Notes: generated by a model not told the origin, from the letters alone. A DNA stretch of 64,000 nt from Bacillus pumilus (GCF_003431975.1 NZ_CP027116.1:3348001-3412000), one strand, 5' to 3'. Positions 47,792-59,934 are shown, counted from the first letter of the stretch. Translations and numbers: made by a program.

Positions 47792-49585
47792 TTACTTTTT
47801 CGTCGCTTCTAAAAACTCCTCAGCATCTGCTACGGCCAAGCCAATAGCTTCTTCCCAAAAGGCTTTTTGGGTCAGGTCGACGCCTAGATGTTTATAAGCT
47901 AAATCTTCTACAGTCATTGAAGCGGTATCCTTCAATAATGCAATGTACTTCTCTTCAAATGAAGTACCTGCCTGCAAGGCTTTTGCATAAATTCCCAGAG
48001 AAAACATGTAACCAAATGTGTATGGGAAATTATAAAACGGTACACCCGTGATATGGAAATGCAGCTTAGACGCCCAGAAATGCGGATGGTATTCTTCTAA
48101 AGAGTCACCGAAGGCTTCCTTCTGCGCTTCTACCATCAGCTCATTCAAGCGATCAGCTGGCACTTCTCCTTGTTTACGCTCTTCATAGAAGCGCTGTTCA
48201 AATAAGAAACGAGATTGAATGTTCATGAAAAATGCCACACTCCGTTGCAGCTTATCTTCTAACAAGCTTAGACGCTCCTCTTCATTTGCCGCTTCTTTTA
48301 ATGACGCATCCGCTACAATCATTTCTGCGAAGGTCGACGCTGTTTCAGCTACATTCATCGCATATTTCCGATTGAGAATGCGCACATCCTGCATCACTTC
48401 CTGATGGAACGAATGACCAAGCTCATGGGCGAGTGTTGCCACATTGGATGGACTTCCTGAGAAGGTCATAAAAATGCGTGACTCTCCGCTATCAGGGAAA
48501 TTTGTACAAAAACCGCCTACTCGTTTGTTCGGACGATCCTCAGCTTCTACCCAGCGTTCATTAAAGGCTTTTTCCGTAAAGGCAGCAAGCTCTTCCCCAA
48601 ATCCAGCGAAATGCTTCACAATAAAAGCAGCTGCTTCTTGGTACGGATAGATTTTGGTCTCACTGCCAATAGGAGCTCCAACATCGAACCAGCTCAGCTT
48701 ATCAACTCCAAGCATGTCAGCTTTTCGGTATAAGTAATCAATGAATGGCTGCTTATGTTCATCAATCACAGCCCACATCGCATCAAGGGTTTCTTGTTTC
48801 ATGCGGCAAATATCAAGCGGCTCTTTTAAAATATGATCCCAGCCTCTTGCTTCATACACTTGTAAACGAAAACCAGCCAGATGGTTGAGTGTGCTAGCAA
48901 ATAGATGTTCATCCTGCGTCCATGCGTGCTCTAAGTTATGATATACGGTCTTTCTGACTTCACGATCTGAATCATCCATCGCATTTTCTGCTTGGCCGAC
49001 GGAGATCATATGCGTTTCACCATTTTGTTCAAATGGAATGGTAATCTTATTCACCAAGCTAGAATAAAGCTCATCCCACGCATGATAGCCATCTACAGCT
49101 AACTTTTGAATCAGCGTTTCTTGTTCAACAGGCAATTGATCCTTCACGCGCTCTCTGCGTTCATTTAATATGTAGCGAACATCTGAAAAGGCTGCTGAAT
49201 TGATGAGTTCTTCCCATTTGCTAGGAGCGATAGCAGCAAGCGCTTGATCAAACAGCGCAAGAATCGTTCCTAAATCCGCTTCAAGTTTGGCAATCGTACC
49301 CCGAAGACTGCCAGCCTTCATATCCTTTGTGTTTTGCGATTGAAGACAGGATACAAATGAACCTGCTTGAGACAGTTTTTTATATGTCGTTTCATACGAG
49401 TCAAGGACTGACGTTAATTTGCTTTCAATGTGTGTATCTTCTTTTGAAAAGGCATCGACCTTTTGTCGTAATTCATCTAATAGCTCCTGAATGTTTTGCA
49501 GGTATGCCTTAAATTCTGGTGAAGAACTGCCTCCTTTAAAAAAGGCATCTAAATCCCACGTCTCTTGTAATGGTGTTAATCCCAA
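47792..49585 (-). CDS. M3-family oligoendopeptidase (PepF-type)
   Basis: About 597 residues. The zinc motif HELGHSFHQE (HExxH) is near residue 385, followed by the downstream Glu in NVAETASTFAEMIV. FNERWVEAEDRPNKRVGGFCTNFP and the C-terminal HFHITGVPFYNFPYTFGYMFSLGIY are typical of the M3 oligoendopeptidase F group. It hydrolyses short peptides in the cytosol. I place the start at TTG 49585 (LGLTPLQETWDL) because AAAGGGGG lies seven bases upstream; the ATGs 10-11 codons earlier have no ribosome site. Confidence 0.88.
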   Translation of the reverse strand: MGLTPLQETWDLDAFFKGGSSSPEFKAYLQNIQELLDELRQKVDAFSKEDTHIESKLTSVLDSYETTYKKLSQAGSFVSCLQSQNTKDMKAGSLRGTIAKLEADLGTILALFDQALAAIAPSKWEELINSAAFSDVRYILNERRERVKDQLPVEQETLIQKLAVDGYHAWDELYSSLVNKITIPFEQNGETHMISVGQAENAMDDSDREVRKTVYHNLEHAWTQDEHLFASTLNHLAGFRLQVYEARGWDHILKEPLDICRMKQETLDAMWAVIDEHKQPFIDYLYRKADMLGVDKLSWFDVGAPIGSETKIYPYQEAAAFIVKHFAGFGEELAAFTEKAFNERWVEAEDRPNKRVGGFCTNFPDSGESRIFMTFSGSPSNVATLAHELGHSFHQEVMQDVRILNRKYAMNVAETASTFAEMIVADASLKEAANEEERLSLLEDKLQRSVAFFMNIQSRFLFEQRFYEERKQGEVPADRLNELMVEAQKEAFGDSLEEYHPHFWASKLHFHITGVPFYNFPYTFGYMFSLGIYAKALQAGTSFEEKYIALLKDTASMTVEDLAYKHLGVDLTQKAFWEEAIGLAVADAEEFLEATKK

Positions 49586-49682
49586 AATATTTCCCCCTTT
49601 ATTTGCTAATTTCATCATACAAAGGATATAGAGTCAGTATGGCGTATGTATTCCTTTATATTCATTATATTTTCTCACAATT

Positions 49683-49709
49683 AAAAAAACCCGGCAAGAA
49701 GCCGAGTTT

Positions 49710-49711
<2 letters not shown>
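49683..49711 (-). terminator. Terminator of prfB
   Basis: Minus strand AAACTCGGC, loop, GCCGGGTTT with a T-run, at the prfB stop. Confidence 0.85.
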
Positions 49712-50811
<1,100 letters not shown>

Positions 50812-50878
50812 ATCCTTCACCTCATAGATGTATGGGGGCTAACATGAATAGAAAGAGGTTTTCACCTCTTTCCATTAC

Positions 50879-53404
50879 TTATTCTGTCTTCCCATGACAA
50901 TTTTTATATTTCTTACCGCTTCCGCAATGACATGGTGAGTTTCGACCAATATCTACGACTTTACGTACCGGCTTCTTTTTCACTGTCTTCTCCTCATCGC
51001 CCTCCTGAGGCTGATGAGCAGTTGTTTGACCTTGAACAACTTCTTCACGTTCTAGGTTGTTTTGGATTTCTGATTTCAAGACATATTTGGCTACATCATC
51101 TTCGATTGAAGCGACCATATGCTCAAACATCGCGAATCCTTCCATTTGATACTCACGAAGCGGATTCGTTTGTGCGTACGCACGTAAATGAATTCCTTGA
51201 CGCAGCTGATCCATTGCATCGATATGATCCATCCACTTTGAATCCACCGCACGAAGAACGATGACTTTTTCAAATTCTCGCATTTGTTCTTCGCCAAATG
51301 CTTCTTCTTTTGCATCGTATTTTTCTTTAATACGATCCATGATGAAGGAGGTAATTTCATCTGCTTCCTTACCGTAAATATCTTTAACCGAAATGGCTCC
51401 TTCATCTAAATAGTTCGTGTTGATCAATTCAACAAGCCCATCTAGTTTCCACTCTTCAGGAAGCTCTTCTTTCGGTGTATAAGATCCGACAGCCCGCTCA
51501 ATTGAAGATTGAATCATGTTGATCACAATTGATTTTAAGTTATCGGAATCGATGACTTCAAATCGCTGTTTGTAGATCACTTCACGTTGTTGACGAAGTA
51601 CATCGTCATATTGCAGAAGCTGCTTACGGGAATCAAAGTTGTTCCCCTCAACGCGTTTTTGAGATGATTCAACGGCTTTAGATACCATCTTACTTTGAAT
51701 GGGTGTAGAGTCATCCATGCCAAAGCGGTCAAGCATCGCCATTGTCCGTTCGGCTCCAAATCGGCGCATCAATTCATCTTCCATGGACAGATAGAATTGA
51801 GTAATCCCCGGGTCTCCTTGACGACCAGAACGTCCACGAAGCTGGTTATCAATACGGCGTGATTCATGACGCTCTGTCCCAATAACAGCTAGACCGCCAA
51901 GCTCTTTCACGCCTTCGCCAAGCTTGATATCCGTACCACGTCCTGCCATGTTTGTCGCAATCGTGACGGCACCTTTTTGACCAGCCTCTTCAATAATTTG
52001 TGCTTCACGCTCATGGTTTTTCGCATTTAACACTTGATGAGGAATTCCTTTATTTTTAAGCAGCTTTGAAATGAGCTCAGATGTTTCAACCGCTACTGTT
52101 CCGACAAGAACTGGCTGCCCTATCATGTAGCGCTGCGCTACATCCTCAGCCACTGCTTTAAATTTACCCTCCATTGTGCGGTAAATTAAATCAGGTCTAT
52201 CATCACGTACCACTGGTTTATTGGTCGGGATCGTCACAACCTGCATGTTGTAAATGTTACGGAATTCTTCTTCCTCCGTTTTCGCTGTACCGGTCATCCC
52301 AGACAACTTTTCATACATACGGAAATAGTTCTGGAACGTAATCGTTGCAAGAGTCATGCTCTCGTTCTGTACCTCGAGACCTTCTTTTGCCTCGATGGCT
52401 TGATGAAGGCCTTCACTATAGCGGCGGCCTTTCATTAAACGACCCGTGAAAGAGTCGACAATAACGACTTGACCTTCTTCAACGACATAATCCACATCTT
52501 TTTGCATCGCAACATGTGCCTTCAGCGCCTGAGCGATATGATGGTTCAGCGCGACATGCTTGACATCAAATAAGTTCTCGATGCCGAATGCTTTTTCCGC
52601 CTTTGTCATTCCACTTTCAGTCAGCTGGACGCTTTTGGTTTTAATATCATAAGTGAAATCATCTTCTACTTTTAACGTACGAACAAAAGCATTTGCTTGT
52701 ACATAAAGTTTTGTTGATTTCGCAGCCTGTCCAGAAATGATAAGAGGTGTTCTCGCTTCATCAATTAAAATGGAGTCAACCTCATCGATTACGGCATAAT
52801 GAAGCGGTCTTTGAACCATCTGCTCTTTGTACAACACCATATTATCTCGTAAATAGTCAAAGCCAAGTTCATTGTTTGTTGAATACGTGATATCAGCTGC
52901 ATACGCTTCTCTTTTTTCATCTTTATCTAAGCTGTTTAAGTTTAGGCCAACCGTTAACCCAAGAAATTCAAAAATCTTGCCCATTTCCTCTGCATCACGG
53001 CTTGCCAAGTATTCGTTGACTGTCACAATGTGGACGCCTTTTCCAGACAGAGCATTTAAATAAACAGGCATTGTTGATGTCAACGTTTTACCTTCACCTG
53101 TTTTCATCTCAGAGATATTGCCTTCGTGAAGCGCAATCCCCCCCATGAGCTGCACCTTAAATGGGAACATTCCTGTCACGCGGCGTGATGCCTCGCGAAC
53201 CGTTGCAAATGCTTCAACCAGCAGGTCATCCACGGATTGTCCTTTTTCAAGTTTTTCTTTCAATTCGATCGTTTTATTTCGTAAAGCCTCGTCAGATAAT
53301 TTCTCGAAATCTTGAGCGAGAGCTTCGATTTCATTTGCCTTTTTTTCATATCGGCTGATCGTACGTTTCGTAGGATCAAACACTTTATTTAAGATTCCAA
53401 GCAT
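50879..53404 (-). CDS. secA: Protein translocase ATPase SecA
   Basis: 841 residues, the same length as B. subtilis SecA. Walker A MKTGEGKT (about 99-106), DEVD-type [21 protein letters not shown] (about 207), [21 protein letters not shown], and a C-terminal zinc motif [13 protein letters not shown]. It drives preproteins through SecYEG. The ATG at 53404 ([10 protein letters not shown]) follows GAGGAG; an upstream frame from 53431 is not the real start. Confidence 0.98.
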   Translation of the reverse strand: MLGILNKVFDPTKRTISRYEKKANEIEALAQDFEKLSDEALRNKTIELKEKLEKGQSVDDLLVEAFATVREASRRVTGMFPFKVQLMGGIALHEGNISEMKTGEGKTLTSTMPVYLNALSGKGVHIVTVNEYLASRDAEEMGKIFEFLGLTVGLNLNSLDKDEKREAYAADITYSTNNELGFDYLRDNMVLYKEQMVQRPLHYAVIDEVDSILIDEARTPLIISGQAAKSTKLYVQANAFVRTLKVEDDFTYDIKTKSVQLTESGMTKAEKAFGIENLFDVKHVALNHHIAQALKAHVAMQKDVDYVVEEGQVVIVDSFTGRLMKGRRYSEGLHQAIEAKEGLEVQNESMTLATITFQNYFRMYEKLSGMTGTAKTEEEEFRNIYNMQVVTIPTNKPVVRDDRPDLIYRTMEGKFKAVAEDVAQRYMIGQPVLVGTVAVETSELISKLLKNKGIPHQVLNAKNHEREAQIIEEAGQKGAVTIATNMAGRGTDIKLGEGVKELGGLAVIGTERHESRRIDNQLRGRSGRQGDPGITQFYLSMEDELMRRFGAERTMAMLDRFGMDDSTPIQSKMVSKAVESSQKRVEGNNFDSRKQLLQYDDVLRQQREVIYKQRFEVIDSDNLKSIVINMIQSSIERAVGSYTPKEELPEEWKLDGLVELINTNYLDEGAISVKDIYGKEADEITSFIMDRIKEKYDAKEEAFGEEQMREFEKVIVLRAVDSKWMDHIDAMDQLRQGIHLRAYAQTNPLREYQMEGFAMFEHMVASIEDDVAKYVLKSEIQNNLEREEVVQGQTTAHQPQEGDEEKTVKKKPVRKVVDIGRNSPCHCGSGKKYKNCHGKTE

Positions 53405-53528
53405 ATAATAACGCTCCTCTATTTCATGCAATTTTTCGGCATGTCCAAAAGTTTGACAGGTCCATATTTACCTGCATTTATCATACCATACCTTCTTTCA
53501 TTTCCAAAGAATTTGCAATGATTTCCCA

Positions 53529-53563
53529 CAAAAAACCCGCCCCCTCATCAAGGGAACGGGTTT
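53529..53563 (-). terminator. Terminator between hpf and secA
   Basis: Minus strand AAACCCGTTCCCT pairs with the GGGGGCGGGTTT side around GATGA, followed by T-run. Confidence 0.82.
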
Positions 53564-53602
53564 ACTTTTTTTAGGTTGTTTTAGATCAGTATAAGCAGAT
53601 GT

Positions 53603-54166
53603 TTAAGCGTTTGGCTCAATGAGTCCATATTTTCCATCATTTCGGCGATAAACCACATTGGTCAAATTTGTCTCTGCATTTGTGAAAACAAAGAAACTAT
53701 GACCTAACATGTTCATTTGAAGAATGGCCTCTTCGCTATCCATCGGTTTTAAGTTGAAACGTTTTTGTCTGACGATTTCTGTTTCATCAATTTCTTCATC
53801 ATCTTGAACAGCTACTTCAGCCGTTCCATTTCCTCCGGCAAATAAGTGTTTTTTAGCACCCTGCTCGCGGAACTTACGGTTTACTTTTGTTTTGTGTTTT
53901 CGAATTTGACGTTCTAATTTACTGGCTGCTAGGTCTACTGCATTGTACATATCTTCATTATGCACCTCAGCTCGAAGTGCTAGATCAGTCATTGGAATGG
54001 TAACCTCAACTTTAGATTCTTGATCGTTATAAAACTTCAAGTTCACGTTGACTGAAGCATCTACGTCTGTCTCAAAATAACGCTCCAGCTTTCCAATTTT
54101 TTTCTCGACATGATCTCTTAGTGCAGGTGTTACGTCGATGTTTTCGCCTCTGACATTGTAATTCAT
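53603..54166 (-). CDS. hpf: Long-form ribosome hibernation promoting factor
   Basis: 187 residues: an N-terminal S30AE/RaiA domain (NVRGENIDVTPALRDHVEKKIGKLERYF; RAEVHNEDMYNAVDLAASKLERQIRKHKTKVNRK), an acidic linker, and a C-terminal dimerisation domain (RFNLKPMDSEEAILQMNMLGHSFFVFTNAETN; YRRNDGKYGLIEP). It dimerises 70S ribosomes into 100S. AAAGGAGG precedes the ATG. Confidence 0.96.
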   Translation of the reverse strand: MNYNVRGENIDVTPALRDHVEKKIGKLERYFETDVDASVNVNLKFYNDQESKVEVTIPMTDLALRAEVHNEDMYNAVDLAASKLERQIRKHKTKVNRKFREQGAKKHLFAGGNGTAEVAVQDDEEIDETEIVRQKRFNLKPMDSEEAILQMNMLGHSFFVFTNAETNLTNVVYRRNDGKYGLIEPNA

Positions 54167-54215
54167 GTAAAGAACGCCTCCTTTAAAATTAAGGATATGT
54201 AAACCTATTTCTACT

Positions 54216-54241
54216 TTTCCCTCCTTTTCTCCTGCTCAAAC
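54216..54241 (-). promoter_or_regulatory. Candidate SigB promoter of hpf
   Basis: Minus strand GTTTGA (54241-54236), 14 bp, GGGAAA (54221-54216), close to the SigB consensus GTTTAA-N13/15-GGGTAT. B. subtilis yvyD/hpf is SigB- and SigH-controlled. Confidence 0.6.
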
Positions 54242-54355
54242 GTAAAAAAAATGTGAATATTTATTGAAATTTGTCGAATTTTGCGGTGCTTCAACTGTTG
54301 CTTGATAGGTGATGAATATATATTCGGCTGGTTCTTGAAAAAGACCAGTTCACAT

Positions 54356-56041
54356 TTAAATGGTGAAAGAAGAAATCGATGTTTTCAGCGAATGAGACAA
54401 AGTTTTTAAATCCTCCGCCGCTGCTTTCATCTCTTCATTTGCCGCCAATGATTCTTCAACAGCCGCAGACATGTACTCCGTCTCTTCTGAATTGCGTTTG
54501 GCTCCTTCTTCAATGACTCCAACCGTCTGAGAGATTTCCTCTGTACTCGCTGAAATTTGCTCCGCAGTGGCTGAAAGCTCCTCTGCTTTCATTGAGATAT
54601 CACGGATCGATTCCAGAATTTCATGAAAGCTCTGTTCAGACAATTGCGAGACTTTCACACCTTCTGCTACATCTCGCTCAACCTTTGTCATTGATTGTGA
54701 GGATCTTTCCGTATCTTTGTTCACATTCGCGAGTAATTGCCCAATTTGATCTGTCAGCTGACCGGACTCTTCCGCCAGCTTTCTCACCTCATCTGCTACA
54801 ACGGCAAAGCCTCTTCCATGTTCTCCTGCTCTTGCCGCTTCAATCGCAGCATTTAAAGCAAGTAAATTCGTCTGGTCAGCAATGGCATGGATATGACCTA
54901 ACAGATCTTGAATACCCGTAAACTGTGCTTGTACATTGGCCATTGTAGAATGGTGCTCATTCACAGAATCTTTTATAGAGCTCATTTGCTTCACAAATTG
55001 CTGAATAAGAGCTGCACCCTCTTCAGCCTTTTCAGTCACTGAAATTGAGTGACCCGAAACATTGGATGTGTGTTCGGCTGTATTTTGCATACCAGTCGAG
55101 ACTTCTTGAATCGCAGAAGCTACCTTTCCGACTGCATCTGATTGTTCACGTGAAGCTTCTCCGACCTGTTCAATCGAACTAGACGTCTGCTCACTAGCCG
55201 ATATGGTTTGATGAATGGTTTCCTCAAACTGAGCAGCTGAATCAGCTAATTGTCTTGATCCGTTTTGCACCTGTAAAATGAGCTGACGCAAATGCGCCGT
55301 CATTTGATTAAAAGCGGTACCGAGTTGACCAATCTCATTTTTAGAGGTCACTTCAATCTCTTCAAGTGTGAGATCACCGTCTGCCATTCTTCTCGCGGCA
55401 TTTGTGACCGATACGATCGGTTTTGTCATACGATGAACGAATCTGGTTCCAATCAACAAAAAGCCAACAATAATGACGGCACTGACTAGAATAAGTGTGA
55501 ATAGTAATTGATTACTATCTTGATTAAGCTGATTGATTTTTTGGTCACGTTGTTTCAACTGAGTTTGAGCAAATTCTTTTGTAAAGGTATGTATTTCTTG
55601 TTCGATAGGCTGTAGCTCTTGAGTGAGGCGTGTGTTGAATTCTTTTTGATTTTGCATATTCAATGAATTAAATAATCGATTCGTTGAGGTGTAGTAGAGA
55701 TAATTTTTTTCTGAGATTTGTTCTAATAGATTTTTTGCTTGTTTTGCAGTGCTCATTTTAGAAGCTTCAGTAGTTTTCTTATTAATATCTTCATATGTTT
55801 GCTCAATCTTCTGTAAATTTTCAGCATCTTGCACGACCACATATGTTTTAATTTGCGCTTCCTGCTTTTGCAGAAGCGTCTCTAATTCCAATGAGGTCTG
55901 ATAAAGCTTCACCTCTTTGCTAAGAAGCGTCTTATAGGATTGATCTGTTTTGTAATAGATATAGCTTGAGAATCCTAAAATACTGACAAACAATACACAT
56001 ATGACAATAAGCCCAAACAAAAATTGATTTTTTAGTCTCAT
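54356..56041 (-). CDS. Methyl-accepting chemotaxis protein, YvaQ-like
   Basis: 561 residues: membrane helix 1 ([22 protein letters not shown]), an extracellular four-helix-bundle sensor with Gln/Glu-rich coils (about 35-185), helix 2 ([16 protein letters not shown]), HAMP ([25 protein letters not shown]), and the signalling domain with hairpin tip [38 protein letters not shown]. The start follows CGGAGGACATT. It is the last gene of the flaG-fliD-fliS-fliT operon, whereas yvaQ of B. subtilis lies elsewhere. Confidence 0.92.
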   Translation of the reverse strand: MRLKNQFLFGLIVICVLFVSILGFSSYIYYKTDQSYKTLLSKEVKLYQTSLELETLLQKQEAQIKTYVVVQDAENLQKIEQTYEDINKKTTEASKMSTAKQAKNLLEQISEKNYLYYTSTNRLFNSLNMQNQKEFNTRLTQELQPIEQEIHTFTKEFAQTQLKQRDQKINQLNQDSNQLLFTLILVSAVIIVGFLLIGTRFVHRMTKPIVSVTNAARRMADGDLTLEEIEVTSKNEIGQLGTAFNQMTAHLRQLILQVQNGSRQLADSAAQFEETIHQTISASEQTSSSIEQVGEASREQSDAVGKVASAIQEVSTGMQNTAEHTSNVSGHSISVTEKAEEGAALIQQFVKQMSSIKDSVNEHHSTMANVQAQFTGIQDLLGHIHAIADQTNLLALNAAIEAARAGEHGRGFAVVADEVRKLAEESGQLTDQIGQLLANVNKDTERSSQSMTKVERDVAEGVKVSQLSEQSFHEILESIRDISMKAEELSATAEQISASTEEISQTVGVIEEGAKRNSEETEYMSAAVEESLAANEEMKAAAEDLKTLSHSLKTSISSFTI

Positions 56042-56074
56042 AATGTCCTCCGAATGGTCTGAATTGAACAAAAA

Positions 56075-56464
56075 TTAATGAATGACATACGGCCTCATAC
56101 AGGCATGTATTTCATCCATCCACTTTCTATATTCAGGTATAAAATATGATGTAAGGAATGATTGGAAGTGTATTGAAGGGAATGTATAGAAAGCTAGTAT
56201 ATCGAAACTTAAAAATATTTGATCAAACGAACGAATCGTTTTGGCAAAGTGCTCATTTTCAATAATTGAAAGCAGAAGGGGATGTGTTGTTTCTAAATGA
56301 AAGAAGGCGTGGATCAGATCATTAAAGATCCGATCCCCTTCTGTCTTAGCAAAATCCTTCTCAATTTCATCTAAATATTTTAGACTTTCTTCTATCGTAT
56401 ATAGAAGTTCATAATATGTGGTTAATAAAATATAGTCATCTGAACGATACGCCACATGTCTCAC
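56075..56464 (-). CDS. Unrecognised protein in the fliDST operon
   Basis: 129 residues, rich in aromatics and helices (DYILLTTYYELLYTIEESLKYLDEIEKDF; DLIHAFFHLETTHPLLLSII; FLSFDILAFYTFPSIHFQSFL). It starts (GTG) 4 bp after fliT and ends 33 bp before the chemotaxis receptor, so it is co-expressed with both. No family is recognised; a motility or chemoreceptor partner is suggested by position alone. Confidence 0.65.
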   Translation of the reverse strand: MRHVAYRSDDYILLTTYYELLYTIEESLKYLDEIEKDFAKTEGDRIFNDLIHAFFHLETTHPLLLSIIENEHFAKTIRSFDQIFLSFDILAFYTFPSIHFQSFLTSYFIPEYRKWMDEIHACMRPYVIH

Positions 56465-56468
56465 CTAA

Positions 56469-56810
56469 TTATTTCCGTTTATCGTAGTATACGCCGTCAC
56501 TTGTCATAGGCTGGTATGGATTTTGGTAATTCAGCTGTTTCGTTTTCTTTCTTTGAATGGCTTGGATATCTGCTTTAATCCCATTTTGGATCACGGTTAA
56601 TTGCTTCGCCATCTGTTGATCTGTTTGAATGATTTCTTTGATTTTTTCTTTTTCTTGATCCGTCAGCTCATGCTGGATACCTCTCATTAATTCGTCTCTC
56701 TCAATTAAAAAGGCATCAAAGTCTTCAACAAGCGAGTCACTTTGCGGATTTGCCGCTATTTCGGCTGCCATTTTTAATGTTTGGTCACGAAGCTGATCCA
56801 CAATACTCAT
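56469..56810 (-). CDS. fliT: Flagellar export chaperone FliT
   Basis: 113 residues, helical ([50 protein letters not shown]). It is the FliD-type filament cap chaperone position, overlapping fliS by 4 bp. Confidence 0.85.
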   Translation of the reverse strand: MSIVDQLRDQTLKMAAEIAANPQSDSLVEDFDAFLIERDELMRGIQHELTDQEKEKIKEIIQTDQQMAKQLTVIQNGIKADIQAIQRKKTKQLNYQNPYQPMTSDGVYYDKRK

Positions 56811-57211
56811 AAAGATCCCCCGATAGAGTGGTGACGCCCTTTTCGATCAGTTTGAATGACTTCCTTCCAAGCATCTCGGAAATCAGTCACGTATTGCTCT
56901 ACTTCAATCAGTATCTCTTCGTCATTTTGAAGGTTGGCTTCAATCAGTCTGCGGTAAATGTAATCATACATACTTGCCATACTCTTTGATACGTCATAAG
57001 AGCGATTTAAGGTGACATTTAATTCTTGAATGATGTTTTGAGCCTTTTTCAGGTTCACATTTCTCGTTTCTGCATCCTCTTTTTGAATGGCATACTTCGC
57101 GAGTCTAATGAACTTTAAGCAGCCTTCATAAAGCATAAGCGTCAACTCGGCAGGTGTTGCAGTCTCAATAGAATTTTTCTGATAGGCGGCATAAGGGTTC
57201 TGAATTGCCAT
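56807..57211 (-). CDS. fliS: Flagellin export chaperone FliS
   Basis: 134 residues with the FliS pattern [58 protein letters not shown], and [17 protein letters not shown]. Keeps flagellin unfolded for export and feeds the FliW-CsrA circuit. Confidence 0.96.
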   Translation of the reverse strand: MAIQNPYAAYQKNSIETATPAELTLMLYEGCLKFIRLAKYAIQKEDAETRNVNLKKAQNIIQELNVTLNRSYDVSKSMASMYDYIYRRLIEANLQNDEEILIEVEQYVTDFRDAWKEVIQTDRKGRHHSIGGSL

Positions 57212-57228
57212 ATGTTATAAACCTCCAA

Positions 57229-58758
57229 TTATTGTCCAAGCAGTTGAGAAAGATAGCCAGATTGGTTGTTTAGCTTTTGAATTGCACTATCCATGGCGTT
57301 AAACTTTTTGTAGTAACGGGCTTCTACCATTTTTAAGCGGTCTTGGAATGTATCCATTCGTTTTGTCAAAGAATCAAGGTCTTTACCAAGTCCATATTCC
57401 TTTAATTCCATCGTTGTGCTTCCAGCCTTTGTTTGAATGCTCTTCGTGAAGGCTGATAATGAATTTTTGACACGATGAATGATTCCTTGTTCTTTATATT
57501 GCTGCTGCGCTTTATCTTGATCTTTTGAATCCACATTTAACGAACCTGAGATAAACATTTGACTGACCTTCTGCGGGTCTTCTTCAATGGCTTTTCTTAA
57601 TTTCTCTACGCCATTCATATCCTTAACTAATTCAAGCTTCCCGCCATCTTTATACGAGGATGAAGTAGAAATACCGATTTGTGTCATGTGAATTTTATTC
57701 CCATCACTTGTCGTAATATCAGCATAAAAATCACTTCTTATTTTAGAGGCACCACCTCGTAAAATGGAATCACTTCTCAGCAAGCCCGATTTAGCTGTTG
57801 TTTCCCATAACTCAATTTCTTTTTCAGACATGGCTTTTTTCTCTTCAGCCGTTAATGGCTGATAGTCTCTATTTCGTTTTTCATTCACTTTACCATTGAC
57901 CAGTTCAACAAGTTCGTTGTATTTATTAACGAATTGTTGAATTTTATCAAAGATGGCATCGACATCTGTTGAAACGTTCAAGCTGACAGGCTTATCTGTT
58001 GTTCCTTTAAGCTCATATGTGATACCCGCCTGCGTGAAGGTATTATTGTTATTTTCCATTTTGAGACCATTAATTTCGTATTGCGCTTTCTGCCCTTGAG
58101 TGGTGGCAACTAATTTGTTATCTCCATCCACTTGGAAGCCTAATTGCGTTAAAAATGAAGCAGAATTGCCATCCGTAGCCTTAATACTGACACCTTCACC
58201 AGTCGTACGCGAAGTTAGAGCGATCGTATCCACGTAATTGGTTCCATCAAAGATTTGGCCTTTATAAGCCGTGACACCTAGCTGAGAGCTGTTCAATTTA
58301 GTCACGATTGAATCAAGGGTATCTGTATCAGTGGTATTAATGGTCACTGTTTTGGGTGTCGTAGAATCTGGTGTCGTCACCTCAAACGTAAACGTACCGT
58401 TTGAAGCAGTAAATCCAGATGTACCTGACGATTTGAATACGGAAGCTGTCGCTAATTGAGTCACATTAATCGAGCCAGAGGCGGCATTTGTTGATCCAGT
58501 TGCTGTGACAGCAGCTTCATTTGAGCTTGTCACTTTTTTGGCGCCATATGTACTTGGGCGCGTTAAGTTTAAACTGTTGATCAAATCATCTAATTCTTTG
58601 ACTTTCGTGTTCACCTCGCGATAGCTGTCTCTTTGCCATTCAAGTGTTTGTTTCTGACGTGTCATTTTATCAAGTGGTGCTTGTTCTGTTTTCATGAGTT
58701 TTGATACGATTTCATCGATATCAAATACATTTGAAAATCCAGTAATTCGATTAACCAT
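57229..58758 (-). CDS. fliD: Flagellar filament cap protein FliD
   Basis: 509 residues: FliD_N (ITGFSNVFDIDEIVSKLMKTEQAPLDKMTRQKQTLEWQRDSYREVN), a beta-rich hypervariable middle, and FliD_C (YNELVELVNGKVNEKRNRDYQPLTAEEKKAM; LDSLTKRMDTFQDRLKMVEARYYKKFNAMD). Caps the filament and folds incoming flagellin. Confidence 0.96.
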   Translation of the reverse strand: MVNRITGFSNVFDIDEIVSKLMKTEQAPLDKMTRQKQTLEWQRDSYREVNTKVKELDDLINSLNLTRPSTYGAKKVTSSNEAAVTATGSTNAASGSINVTQLATASVFKSSGTSGFTASNGTFTFEVTTPDSTTPKTVTINTTDTDTLDSIVTKLNSSQLGVTAYKGQIFDGTNYVDTIALTSRTTGEGVSIKATDGNSASFLTQLGFQVDGDNKLVATTQGQKAQYEINGLKMENNNNTFTQAGITYELKGTTDKPVSLNVSTDVDAIFDKIQQFVNKYNELVELVNGKVNEKRNRDYQPLTAEEKKAMSEKEIELWETTAKSGLLRSDSILRGGASKIRSDFYADITTSDGNKIHMTQIGISTSSSYKDGGKLELVKDMNGVEKLRKAIEEDPQKVSQMFISGSLNVDSKDQDKAQQQYKEQGIIHRVKNSLSAFTKSIQTKAGSTTMELKEYGLGKDLDSLTKRMDTFQDRLKMVEARYYKKFNAMDSAIQKLNNQSGYLSQLLGQ

Positions 58759-58778
58759 TGTTATTGTTCTCCCTTCAT

Positions 58779-59120
58779 TTACATTCTTTTATCTACAAAT
58801 AAACCGACAATTTCTGTCATTGCCGCATAGAAATCAAGCCATTCCTTAGAAGGAATTTCTCTAATGACTTCTTCTGTTTGATTATCTACGACTTTTACAT
58901 AATATTCATTGAGCTTTTCATGTAATTCAAATTGAAGATGAAATTGAGTAGGTTCAATGAGCTTGTTTGCTCCTTGAAGCGTTTTTTCAATTTCTTCTTT
59001 TGAAACGACCTTACCATTTGCTTGTAATTCTGAGTTTACATTGTCATTCTGGCTATTAGAAACACGGGTTTGAAATGCATCGATAATTGGCTCTAGTGAT
59101 GTCAACTTACCAACAGACAT
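58779..59120 (-). CDS. flaG: FlaG/YvyC flagellar protein
   Basis: 113 residues; C-terminal FlaG domain (LHFELHEKLNEYYVKVVDNQTEEVIREIPSKEWLDFYAAMTEIVGLFVD). Located first in the fliD operon behind a SigD -10. Influences filament length in other species. Confidence 0.9.
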   Translation of the reverse strand: MSVGKLTSLEPIIDAFQTRVSNSQNDNVNSELQANGKVVSKEEIEKTLQGANKLIEPTQFHLQFELHEKLNEYYVKVVDNQTEEVIREIPSKEWLDFYAAMTEIVGLFVDKRM

Positions 59121-59154
59121 AGTTATTCAGCTCCTGTGCTTTAATCTATCTTTT

Positions 59155-59181
59155 ATATCGGCTTTGAATTTTCAAATTAAA
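59155..59181 (-). promoter_or_regulatory. SigD-type promoter of the flaG-fliDST operon
   Basis: Minus strand GCCGATAT (59162-59155) matches the SigD -10 exactly; the -35 is weak (TTTA at 59181-59178 with 15-bp spacing). A ribosome site and the flaG ATG follow. The 59121-59281 space holds this and the csrA terminator, with no flagellin gene. Confidence 0.7.
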
Positions 59182-59271
59182 TATAGATGGACAGATTTGT
59201 TAAAGTTTCATATAAATTATAAACGCCCATATCGGAACGCTTTCACACGGAGAAGGAAAGCTGAATCAGAT

Positions 59272-59300
59272 AAAAAAATCCTCACTTTTTTTGTGAGGAT
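59272..59300 (-). terminator. Terminator of csrA
   Basis: Minus strand ATCCTCAC, A-loop, GTGAGGAT followed by seven T, overlapping the csrA stop. Confidence 0.88.
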
Positions 59301-59506
59301 AATTGAGAGAGTAGATCTAGAGATAAGCTTGCAGCACGACTGTTCTCTTCTTGAATAGACAGGTACACTTCTTTCCTGTGAATATCAATGTGCTTAGGAG
59401 CCTCAATACCGATTTTCACTTGATCGCCTTCGATTGAAATTACCTTGATTTCAATATCATCGCCTATTTGAATCGACTGGTTTATTTTACGAGATAGAAC
59501 TAACAT
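59282..59506 (-). CDS. csrA: Carbon storage regulator CsrA
   Basis: 74 residues: [48 protein letters not shown] is the CsrA fold. In B. subtilis CsrA represses hag translation and is sequestered by FliW. It overlaps fliW by 7 bp. Confidence 0.98.
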   Translation of the reverse strand: MLVLSRKINQSIQIGDDIEIKVISIEGDQVKIGIEAPKHIDIHRKEVYLSIQEENSRAASLSLDLLSQLSSQKK

Positions 59507-59934
59507 GAGGATGCCACCTCTAACAAATGTTTTGTATGATAGGCTGAATCATGCAAAATCACTTGCTTGGCTTTCATGTTTTTCCGGTTCACAATAATAG
59601 GCGCTCTTAAATTGGCTGTCGTTTTTTCAATAGAAGATTCCATTGTTAAGATCACCATTACTTCCACGTCATTGGCATCTTCTACTCCCAAAATATCAAC
59701 GACCGTTTCGTCCAGGTCGAATTCATATTGATTGAAAAATAAAAATGGACTGCTGACAATAAAGCCTAACTCTGCGTTTTTCAATGATTGAAGAACTAAA
59801 AATGGAGATTCTTCTGATAAAGGTAAAATGACAAACTGTTTTTGATCCAGAAATCCTGGTATTCCATTAGAGAAGTTAATAATTTGCTCCTCTTTAATTG
59901 TCACTTCGCCATGGTATTTTGTTTGAATGATCAT
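59500..59934 (-). CDS. fliW: Flagellar assembly factor FliW
   Basis: 144 residues with FliW motifs ([65 protein letters not shown]). Binds flagellin or CsrA. Confidence 0.96.
   Translation of the reverse strand: MIIQTKYHGEVTIKEEQIINFSNGIPGFLDQKQFVILPLSEESPFLVLQSLKNAELGFIVSSPFLFFNQYEFDLDETVVDILGVEDANDVEVMVILTMESSIEKTTANLRAPIIVNRKNMKAKQVILHDSAYHTKHLLEVASSC

Noticed and set aside
49585..49618. ATG start for the M3 peptidase
   Set aside because: The candidate ATGs have no ribosome site, and the sequence coding the extra residues is itself the ribosome site for the TTG at 49585.
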